The translations under genes and the position numbers were made by a program. From Roseicitreum antarcticum (GTDB lineage Bacteria; Pseudomonadota; Alphaproteobacteria; Rhodobacterales; Rhodobacteraceae), in assembly GCF_014681765.1 (NCBI RefSeq), contig NZ_CP061498.1, positions 3,299,501 through 3,363,500 on the forward strand: DNA of 64,000 bases, in the 5' to 3' direction. Below, piece by piece: positions 56,207 through 62,170 of the stretch (position 1 is its first letter; each line of letters begins with the position of its first letter). Below the pieces are notes generated by a model. The model did not search any database. It was not told where the DNA came from and saw nothing but the letters and a program-made list of their open reading frames with translations.

Positions 56207-56407
56207 TTGGAACGTGAATTCAAGGAAATTATCTCAAGCTTAACTGATCGGGAGTTTGATCTTTTACTTACTCAGCTTCGTTTTTTTCAACCTGAATTGC
56301 TTTCGCCATATCAATCCAGCCCATCTGACGCGCTGCTGGAAGGCGACGAAACGCACCAAGCAAGATCTCCTCTTGCTTTGTCCGCTCCGGCGAAAACAGG
56401 TCGCTAA
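56207..56407 (+). CDS. Possible small protein antisense to the repressor
   Basis: A 66-residue frame from a TTG start. Its first 35 residues (EREFKEIISSLTDREFDLLL, then TQLRFFQPELLSPYQ) look protein-like and the DNA is AT-rich, unlike random GC-rich frames here. The last 47 codons overlap the repressor gene on the other strand. It may be a real small regulator or only the front of an antisense RNA. Confidence 0.35.
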   Translation: MEREFKEIISSLTDREFDLLLTQLRFFQPELLSPYQSSPSDALLEGDETHQARSPLALSAPAKTGR

Positions 56408-56582
56408 TCGACACATTTAGCGCCTTTGCGATGTGCGCAAATTTAAGGACAGGGATGCCTGGGTCGCCGCGCTCGATGCGCGAGATGTGAGGCTGTGTCG
56501 TGCCCACGAGCTCAGCGAGCTGAGTCTGATTAAGCCCGCGCAGGTCTCTCAATCTGCCAACATTATTTGGTATCATTTCCAT
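56268..56582 (-). CDS. Prophage repressor (XRE/cI-like)
   Basis: A 104-residue protein from MEMIPNNVGRLRDLRG. The helix-turn-helix is LNQTQLAELVGTTQPHISRIERG, about residues 16-38, typical of the XRE family. There is no peptidase (LexA-like) domain, so induction would not be by RecA-driven self-cleavage. It is divergent from the Cro-like gene over 95 bases. The ATG lies only 6 bases past its own -10 box, so its mRNA should be leaderless. Confidence 0.85.
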   Translation of the reverse strand: MEMIPNNVGRLRDLRGLNQTQLAELVGTTQPHISRIERGDPGIPVLKFAHIAKALNVSISDLFSPERTKQEEILLGAFRRLPAARQMGWIDMAKAIQVEKNEAE

Positions 56583-56588
56583 GTCGTG

Positions 56589-56617
56589 ATTATGCCCTTT
56601 ACGTGTTGCGTCGACAA
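56589..56617 (-). promoter_or_regulatory. Repressor promoter
   Basis: Minus-strand TTGTCG (56612-56617), a 17-base spacer, and CATAAT (56589-56594). The hexamer region ATTATGCCC (56589-56597) is repeated in inverse as GGGCATAAT (56627-56635), forming a 9-bp inverted repeat that may be a separate operator for Cro-like control. Confidence 0.7.
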
Positions 56618-56640
56618 ATCCGGCGTGGGCATAATGATGC

Positions 56641-56669
56641 TTGACGGGTATATACCTGTCCCGTATATC
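56641..56669 (+). promoter_or_regulatory. Prophage right early promoter with operator in the spacer
   Basis: TTGACG (56641-56646), a 17-base spacer, TATATC (56664-56669). The perfect palindrome GGTATATACC (56647-56656) fills the first part of the spacer, so a bound repressor would block RNA polymerase. Only 8 bases separate the -10 from the ATG of the Cro-like gene. Confidence 0.8.
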
Positions 56670-56677
56670 ATGACGGC

Positions 56678-56881
56678 ATGAACACACTTTCCGCATATCT
56701 TTCCCGAGAAGGGATCCGGCAGGGAGACTTCGCGAAGCGGGTCGGACTGACGCAGGCGACGGTTTCCCGGTTGGCGCGGAATGCAATGAGACCGCGCCTC
56801 GAAACTGCGTTGACCATTGAGCGCGCGACTGGTGGCGCTGTCCCAGTTTCTTCTTGGGGTCAATCGGAGGACGCAGCATGA
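56678..56881 (+). CDS. Cro/YdaS-like regulator
   Basis: A 67-residue helix-turn-helix protein: AYLSREGIRQGDFAKRVGLT then QATVSRLARNAMRPRLETAL, close to YdaS/Cro-type phage regulators. First gene of the rightward operon; its transcript should start at or within about 2 bases of the ATG (leaderless). The stop overlaps the next gene by ATGA. Confidence 0.8.
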   Translation: MNTLSAYLSREGIRQGDFAKRVGLTQATVSRLARNAMRPRLETALTIERATGGAVPVSSWGQSEDAA

Positions 56882-57252
56882 CATCTGATAAGCTTTCGCT
56901 GGTGCATTCATCGCGCCAGTCTGCGGCATCGCCGTCGCAAAAGTCTTTGAAAAAGTCCTTTGCGCCCCTCGGTGGGCGCGGGCGCGATCTGGGCTACGAC
57001 CGGGGCGCGCGGGGCCGGGTGCATGGTCGATTGACGATGTGCCAGATGGATGCCGCGTTTGCGATCAACTGGCGGGCGTATCTGTTGTACCGGCACGGGA
57101 CGCCCCAGGCGATCGGGGCGCATTTTGGGGTGACCTATCAATGTGCGCTGAACTGGCTGGCCTGCGTGTCGCGCCCGGTTGGCCCGAAGGTCGCCTATGC
57201 CGCGTATACGGATCCCGAGGGGTTCGCGCAGTTCATGGGGCGGGCACTGTGA
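56878..57252 (+). CDS. Phage DNA-binding-type protein, unknown
   Basis: A 124-residue protein from the ATG overlapping the Cro-like stop. The C-terminal part (RAYLLYRHGTPQAIGAHFGV, then TYQCALNWLAC) looks like a helix-turn-helix. The N-terminal half is basic and rich in Ser/Lys/Arg/Gly. Likely an early regulator or replication accessory; family not recognised. Confidence 0.6.
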   Translation: MTSDKLSLVHSSRQSAASPSQKSLKKSFAPLGGRGRDLGYDRGARGRVHGRLTMCQMDAAFAINWRAYLLYRHGTPQAIGAHFGVTYQCALNWLACVSRPVGPKVAYAAYTDPEGFAQFMGRAL

Positions 57253-57452
57253 TGGGTAGTGTCGGCAGGAAGTTCCGCAATCCGGGCGAGGCGATAGGCT
57301 GGCTCAACCGCAAGGAAGTGCGTCAGTGGTTTCGCGATCACCCGTGCGGCACGCAGTCGGAATGCGCAAGGGCGCTTGGCCTGTCTTCGATGGCGGTCAG
57401 CCGCCATGTGCGCGCGATCCGGGCCGAATGGCGTGATGAGGTGGATGCTTGA
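57252..57452 (+). CDS. Small helix-turn-helix phage protein
   Basis: A 66-residue basic protein: WLNRKEVRQWFRDHPCGTQSE, then CARALGLSSMAVSRHVRAIR, a clear helix-turn-helix of winged or Mor type. It starts in TGATG overlap with the previous stop. Probably a transcription factor of the early right operon. Confidence 0.65.
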   Translation: MGSVGRKFRNPGEAIGWLNRKEVRQWFRDHPCGTQSECARALGLSSMAVSRHVRAIRAEWRDEVDA

Positions 57453-57733
57453 TGCGCATGATCCACGAATTCGGGCCCGCGCGACCGATATCTAAATTGC
57501 AGCGGTGGGGCCTGGTCAGCCTGAGAAGCAGCCAATGGGGGGCGGCTGGCCGCTGTGATGCCCCTCACCCGACTTCCCCGGCTGGTGCGCACCAGTCGGG
57601 GTCATTTTTGCCGCCTCAACGTCTGCCGCCGCTGGCGTCAGACGTGGACGCGGCGGTGCATCATCAACCAATGGTGGGTGTGCCGGGAAGCAACCTTGCC
57701 GCCGCGTCCTGCAATCCGGAGGTGGCACCATGA
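57452..57733 (+). CDS. Doubtful phage protein
   Basis: A 93-residue frame (MRMIHEFGPARPISKLQRWG) whose start overlaps the previous stop (TGATG) and whose stop overlaps the next start (ATGA), which argues for a real gene. Against it, the residues look low in structure and a terminator-like hairpin lies inside at 57576-57609. Confidence 0.4.
   Translation: MRMIHEFGPARPISKLQRWGLVSLRSSQWGAAGRCDAPHPTSPAGAHQSGSFLPPQRLPPLASDVDAAVHHQPMVGVPGSNLAAASCNPEVAP
57576..57609 (+). terminator. Terminator-like hairpin
   Basis: CCCCG-G-CTGGT and ACCAG-T-CGGGG form an 11-position stem (one G-U) around GCGC, followed by TCATTTTTG. It may attenuate the rightward operon unless antitermination occurs. Confidence 0.5.
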
Positions 57734-58257
57734 CTGCGCTTTCGCCCGACTACCCCGTGTGGCCGATGCTGTTTGCCGCCGGATCGCGGCACCGGGTGTC
57801 GCCCTTGCTGCATCTTGGTGCCGGGGTTGGGCGGGTGGCGCGGCATGCGCCCGCAGGCATCCAGTACCTGGCGACACCGTTCACAAAGCTGGTGCGTGGC
57901 CCGGGCGGCACCTATTGCGCGACCGCCGCTTTCGATGCCTCGGCGCGCGCCGGTCTGCATGCGCGGCGTCTGGCGCTGGCGGGGGTCACCGCGATCTCGC
58001 CGATCGTGCAGGCGGTCGAAATCTGCGCCACGCGGCCCGGGATCGGGGCGGGCGCGGGCTTACCCGATCCCTTGGATGAGGCGTTCTGGGCTGATTGGTG
58101 TCGCCCGCTTTTGTGGGCCAGCCGGTCGGTGATTGTCCCGGCCATTCCCGGCTGGTCGAAATCTGTCGGTGTCTGGCGCGAAGTCGTCTGGGCGCTGGAT
58201 CGGAACATGCCGGTGTTTGTCTATGCCGGTGGATTGGAGGGTGATGATGGGCAGTGA
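57730..58257 (+). CDS. DUF1937-like protein
   Basis: A 175-residue protein, with GGAGG seven bases before the ATG. IQYLATPFTKL, TAISPIVQAVEI and GWSKSVGVWREVVWALDRNMPVFVY follow the DUF1937 pattern, a nucleoside-2-deoxyribosyltransferase-like Rossmann fold found often in phages. Could act on nucleotides; the activity is unproven. Confidence 0.65.
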   Translation: MTALSPDYPVWPMLFAAGSRHRVSPLLHLGAGVGRVARHAPAGIQYLATPFTKLVRGPGGTYCATAAFDASARAGLHARRLALAGVTAISPIVQAVEICATRPGIGAGAGLPDPLDEAFWADWCRPLLWASRSVIVPAIPGWSKSVGVWREVVWALDRNMPVFVYAGGLEGDDGQ

Positions 58258-59002
58258 GGTGATCGACCGGATTGAGGCGCAGGAGATTGCGTTGCAGCGC
58301 CGGGTGCAGGCGCGGGCTGCGGTGCTGGAAGCGCTGCGCCGGTTTGACGTCGCGGCGCGCGACGCCGGGTTTGAGCCGGATGTGACCTATGACGGGAGCG
58401 CGGCGATCCGGATCGGGCTGGATCTGGGGGCGCTGATGCCGCCCGGGATGCCCGACGTTTGCGCGCCGCCTGATGTGGCCGCACTGCCGGAACCACCGTC
58501 CGAGGTCGCGCCAGAACCCGCGCCGCAAACACGCCCCGCACATGGCGCGGAAGCCCGCGATGCCACGCCACCGGCCTATGCCACCGGGCCTTGGACGGCA
58601 GATGAAGAACGGACGGCTCTGCGGATGCTGGACCGGGGCAAGACGGGCGGGCAGATCGCCACCAGGCTGAACCGGCCGGGGCCGGGCACCTACAAGAAAC
58701 TCAAAGCGTTGCAGGAACGGCGGGCAAAGGCATCCGTCGGCCCGGCGGCGAAATCCACCGCAGTGATCGTCGCAAAGCCCAAAGCGGGCGACGATCCGGT
58801 GACCTGGACGCCCGCCCTCGACCTCGAGCTTTGCGACGCCGTCTTTAACGGCGTCCACCTTGTCGATCTGGCGGTGGCGATGGACATTCCCGATGCGGTG
58901 CTGTCGGCGCGCTGGCGCAGCCTCTACCTCGATGGCGCCACGCGCTCGGATCAGGCCGCGCGCATCGAGGCGCTGCGGGCCGAGGTCGCCGCCCATGAGT
59001 GA
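58247..59002 (+). CDS. Phage protein with SANT/GcrA-like DNA-binding segments
   Basis: A 251-residue protein overlapping the DUF1937 gene by 11 bases. A Pro-rich linker (about residues 75-110) joins a helical N-terminus to two repeat-like modules: WTADEERTALRMLDRGKTGG, then QIATRLNRPG; and WTPALDLELCDAVFNGVHLV, then DLAVAMDIPDAVLSARW. Each resembles the Myb/SANT-like HTH seen in GcrA-type regulators. Likely a transcriptional or packaging regulator (inference). Confidence 0.6.
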   Translation: MGSEVIDRIEAQEIALQRRVQARAAVLEALRRFDVAARDAGFEPDVTYDGSAAIRIGLDLGALMPPGMPDVCAPPDVAALPEPPSEVAPEPAPQTRPAHGAEARDATPPAYATGPWTADEERTALRMLDRGKTGGQIATRLNRPGPGTYKKLKALQERRAKASVGPAAKSTAVIVAKPKAGDDPVTWTPALDLELCDAVFNGVHLVDLAVAMDIPDAVLSARWRSLYLDGATRSDQAARIEALRAEVAAHE

Positions 59003-59032
59003 CGTTGCAACGAGATATGGGGCGGGGGTGCC

Positions 59033-59659
59033 ATGGCTGCCACACTGAGCCTTGTTGCGGGCGCATCGGGGATCTTCGAATACCCCATACCCTGCGCGCT
59101 GCGATTGTCAGGTCATAGCTGGGTTGCGTTCGATTATGTGCGCTGGGATCGATCCACATTCCGCATTCGCGCCGATCTTGAGGTCAAGGGCGTGTTCCTC
59201 GACTTGCTGGGCGCATCGCAGAAGGAAACGCCGGTGGGCACGCTGCCGGTTGAAGAAGACCTTCAGGCCGATGCGGCGAATGTGACGCTGGACGTGTGGC
59301 GCCGCCTGATGGCGCGCCCGGTTGGCCCGCTCTACGGCTGGAAGCAGTGTGTTTGCGATGATGGATCAATCCGCCTCTATCACCCGGTCGTGCTGGAAGT
59401 GGTCCAAGAGGCGCTGAAGTACAAGCTGCGCAACGCCCAGCGGGCTGAGACCGACCGTGAACGCAAGCGGTTGGAGGATCTGCCCGGGCAGGTGCTGCGC
59501 GCGGGCTGCACCAAGGCAATGTCCGAGGATCAGGGCTTCCTGGTGCAACTGGACCAGTACCTTCTGGAGCATCTGCCGTTGGGGCGGAACCGCACCGCTT
59601 TGGTGGTTCGGCGGGCTGTCGAGCAGATGCAAACCGGCGTGACTGACCCGGTACTGTAA
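59033..59659 (+). CDS. Phage replication-type protein, DUF1376-like (uncertain)
   Basis: A 208-residue protein from the ATG of MAATLSLVAGASG. Strings such as HSWVAFDYVRWDRSTFRIRAD and GVFLDLLGASQKETPVGTLP, with a C-terminal helix EALKYKLRNAQRAETDRERKRLEDL, resemble the replication-initiator-like N-domains (DUF1376 type). Position in mid operon fits replication. The gene after it is separated by 204 bases with repeats and a terminator. Confidence 0.5.
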   Translation: MAATLSLVAGASGIFEYPIPCALRLSGHSWVAFDYVRWDRSTFRIRADLEVKGVFLDLLGASQKETPVGTLPVEEDLQADAANVTLDVWRRLMARPVGPLYGWKQCVCDDGSIRLYHPVVLEVVQEALKYKLRNAQRAETDRERKRLEDLPGQVLRAGCTKAMSEDQGFLVQLDQYLLEHLPLGRNRTALVVRRAVEQMQTGVTDPVL

Positions 59660-59679
59660 TTTGGTCCACTTTAGTCCGA

Positions 59680-59709
59680 CGGACTGAATCGGACTGAAAC
59701 GGACTGAAT
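59680..59709. repeat. Three tandem 10-base repeats CGGACTGAAT
   Basis: CGGACTGAAT, CGGACTGAAA and CGGACTGAAT follow each other without gap, preceded by AGTCCG in inverse. Iteron-like array next to a putative replication gene: possible phage origin or operator. Confidence 0.55.
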
Positions 59710-59719
59710 TGGAGGAAAC

Positions 59720-59740
59720 CCGGCGCAAAGCCGGTCTTTT
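59720..59740 (+). terminator. Weak intrinsic terminator
   Basis: CCGGC-GCAAA-GCCGG followed by TCTTTT. Separates the early/replication block from the gene at 59864. Confidence 0.5.
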
Positions 59741-59863
59741 GCGGGCTCATTTCTCTCCGTGGCTACAAGACATGACACGAAAAGAAATGAAATGACCAAG
59801 GGACCAAACGGCGGACGTTGGGCCTGTGGATAACTTGGATTGCTGAGAACAGGAGGTGACACG

Positions 59864-60490
59864 ATGCAGACGGTGGAAACAGGTGGCAAGGCTGCCGTGC
59901 GCCAGCACCTGATCGGGCGGCTGACGGATGCGGGGCTGTCGCGCCCGAAGGGGATGACGGCGGACCAGCTGGCGGCGATGCAGGGGCGGCTGGTGGGCGC
60001 GCTGGCGTATATGGACCCCGAGAACCTGATGACGCTGGCCGAGGGGGTTATGGACATGGCGGCGGGTCCGCTGCGCAATCAGTGGCCGTCCGAGGTGATC
60101 GTGCGCAATGCCGCGCATGCGTTGCAGCGCCCGCCATTCGAGCAGCCGCGCATCGTGTCGTCCTGGCTGGCCAGTGTGGAGGGACCGCAGGCCGAGGCCG
60201 GGGGCTGGCTGGTGCCGCTCTATCGCTTCTTGCGCCGCGCCGGTCGCCCGCCGATGCCCTACGACATGCGGCTGATGCGCGAAGAGGCGGGCCACGACAG
60301 TCGGCAGCTGACGCTGATCCGCGAGCGGGTCGCGGCGGGATCGGCCTCGGATGAGGATCGTGCGTGGCTGGTGGCGTGGCAGCGCGATGAGGCCGAGGCG
60401 CGGCGGATCGTGCGCGACGGGGCCACGCGCCGGGCGACAGGTGACGGTCAATCACCAAGTGAGGGGCAATCAACAGGGGATGCAGCATAA
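59864..60490 (+). CDS. Phage protein of unknown function
   Basis: A 208-residue protein with a perfect ribosome site (AGGAGGT) 7 bases before ATG. It is Ala/Arg-rich and mostly helical (PKGMTADQLAAMQGRLVGAL; RNQWPSEVIVRNAAHALQ). The early part resembles phage replication helper proteins. Not assigned. The stop overlaps the next start (TAATG). Confidence 0.6.
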   Translation: MQTVETGGKAAVRQHLIGRLTDAGLSRPKGMTADQLAAMQGRLVGALAYMDPENLMTLAEGVMDMAAGPLRNQWPSEVIVRNAAHALQRPPFEQPRIVSSWLASVEGPQAEAGGWLVPLYRFLRRAGRPPMPYDMRLMREEAGHDSRQLTLIRERVAAGSASDEDRAWLVAWQRDEAEARRIVRDGATRRATGDGQSPSEGQSTGDAA

Positions 60491-61155
60491 TGGGTGCGTT
60501 GGCGATGCGGTTTGAGGATGCGGCGCGGGTGCGCCCGGCGGGGCAGGTCGAGGTGGGCGTGGTGGCGCTCCTGGAATGGGCGTTCGCGGTGGAGTATGCG
60601 CAGCTGGAGTTTGATGAGATGGCGGCGACATCGGGGGCAGGGCGCGTGGGTGTCGGCAATGAGTACCTGCTGATGCAGCGCGCGATGGTCGGCTGCACGA
60701 TCGACGGCGGGGGCCGGTCACTGCCGCATGACGATGCCGACATCGTGGCGTCCATCGTGGCCGGGCTGCCGGTGATCCACGGCGGGCGCGGCATGGCGGT
60801 GACGATTGCCGAACTGGCGCGGGCACGGGCGGTGCCGGACTGGATGCGCGATGCCCGGCCGCGTGTGGTGCCGCGCGAATGGCGTCAGAACCAACACGGG
60901 ATGTATGCGGCAACGCGGGTGTGCGGCGCGGTCGAGGAGTTCAGCCGCAAGCGTGGCACCATCAAGCGTGACGTGTTGTGCTGCGATGTGATGATCACGC
61001 CGACGGCGCACCAGATCGAGGCGGCGCGGGCGCGCTACAGCGCATGGTGGCGGGCTGTGCGGGCGGTTCGCGATCAGCTCTCGCGCGCAAGTCTGGACCG
61101 CTGGTTGGTCACTGACGCCATGCCTCCGCGCGCGCCATGGCAAAAAAGATGTTGA
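60490..61155 (+). CDS. Phage protein of unknown function before the late genes
   Basis: A 221-residue protein. The C-terminus (TAHQIEAARARYSAWWRAVR, then AVRDQLSRASLDRWLVTD) is a long helical segment; the middle has IDGGGRSLPHDDADIVASIV. Position just before the HNH-terminase block is where late-gene activators or antiterminators often lie, but no such motif is visible. Confidence 0.6.
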   Translation: MGALAMRFEDAARVRPAGQVEVGVVALLEWAFAVEYAQLEFDEMAATSGAGRVGVGNEYLLMQRAMVGCTIDGGGRSLPHDDADIVASIVAGLPVIHGGRGMAVTIAELARARAVPDWMRDARPRVVPREWRQNQHGMYAATRVCGAVEEFSRKRGTIKRDVLCCDVMITPTAHQIEAARARYSAWWRAVRAVRDQLSRASLDRWLVTDAMPPRAPWQKRC

Positions 61156-61180
61156 CTTAAACATGTGCCCCCCTTTACAT
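61152..61180 (+). promoter_or_regulatory. Candidate late promoter
   Basis: TTGACT (61152-61157), a 17-base spacer, and TTACAT (61175-61180), directly after the stop of the previous gene and before the HNH-terminase block. Confidence 0.5.
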
Positions 61181-61247
61181 GAAGCCAACAGAACAATTGC
61201 GTCCGGAGGGTACCCCCTGCCGGGCGTTTTGCGTTTGGGGGTATGCG

Positions 61248-61622
61248 GTGGGTCGGCTGAAGCAAGTCAAACCGCAGATCCCGACGCTTTCGCTGTCGGT
61301 GCCGATGGCGCGCGGGTCCGTCCGGTATGATCCTGTCGATGAAGAAACCCGGTTCAAGAAGACCGCACGCTGGCAGCGTCTGCGGATGACGGTTCTGGAA
61401 CGTGACCTGTTCACATGCCAGTGGCCGGGCTGCGGCGTGACATTGGCCGACACCTCGAAGCTGGTGGCCGATCACCGGGTGCCGGTCCGGGTCGAGCCGT
61501 CGCGCAAGTGGGATCTCGATAACCTGCAATGCCTGTGTAAGGCGTGCCACGACGGGCCGAAGCAGGCGCTTGAACTTTTGGTCTATGGGTCGGCGGTGAT
61601 GGGCAGGGGGAGGGGGGGCTAA
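61248..61622 (+). CDS. Phage HNH endonuclease
   Basis: I start at GTG (VGRLKQVKPQIPTLS), giving 124 residues; 23 in-frame codons before it look unrelated. WQRLRMTVLERDLFTCQWPGC is followed by LVADHRVPV and LDNLQCLCKACHDGPKQ: a beta-beta-alpha metal HNH motif with structural cysteines. HNH proteins beside terminase often help packaging cleavage (cos-type). Confidence 0.9.
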   Translation: MGRLKQVKPQIPTLSLSVPMARGSVRYDPVDEETRFKKTARWQRLRMTVLERDLFTCQWPGCGVTLADTSKLVADHRVPVRVEPSRKWDLDNLQCLCKACHDGPKQALELLVYGSAVMGRGRGG

Positions 61623-61681
61623 AAGTCCCGAACCCTCGCGCCTCCAGACCGGTGTGCATCCTCATTCGGAGGTTTTTTTTA

Positions 61682-62170
61682 TTGGCTGAGCATGAATTTG
61701 ACATGTTCGGGAACCCTGTCCGACCTGGTAAGGGCGCTCGAGGTCGCCCGTCCTTTGAGGTCACGGAAAGAAATCGTAATAAAGTCAAGCTGTTGCTGGC
61801 GATGGGCTGGTCCAACGACCGCGTGGCCCATGCGGTGGAATGCTCGCTTGCGACGCTGAAGCGGCATTTTAGAGCCGAGCTGAAGTTTCGCGATGAGATG
61901 CGCGACCGGCTGGACGCCGAGCGGTTGATGGTCGTGACCGAGAAGGCGCTCGACGGTGTGGTGGGTGCCCAGCGTCTTTTGGCGGAAATGATCGAGCGCA
62001 ACGATCGCATGGAGATCGAGCGCAGCCTCGCGGCGGATCGCAAGAAGAAGGAACCTGCCCTGGGCAAGAAGCAGATCGATGCGGCCAAGGCGCGCGATGC
62101 CGACGCAGAGTTGATGGCGGAACTGGATATGGAAGCCGAACGCTCCGCAGGTCGCAATGCTCGCCACTGA
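61682..62170 (+). CDS. Terminase small subunit-like protein
   Basis: About 162 residues from a TTG start that has GGAGG 10 bases before it; an internal ATG at 61703 is the alternative. NRNKVKLLLAMGWSNDRVAHAV and CSLATLKRHFRAELK form a helix-turn-helix for DNA recognition. It overlaps the large terminase by 14 bases. Confidence 0.75.
   Translation: MAEHEFDMFGNPVRPGKGARGRPSFEVTERNRNKVKLLLAMGWSNDRVAHAVECSLATLKRHFRAELKFRDEMRDRLDAERLMVVTEKALDGVVGAQRLLAEMIERNDRMEIERSLAADRKKKEPALGKKQIDAAKARDADAELMAELDMEAERSAGRNARH

Noticed and set aside
58995-59048. A 17-codon frame MSDVATRYGAG... bridging two phage genes
   Set aside because: Very short and overlapping both neighbours; could aid coupling but nothing supports a product.
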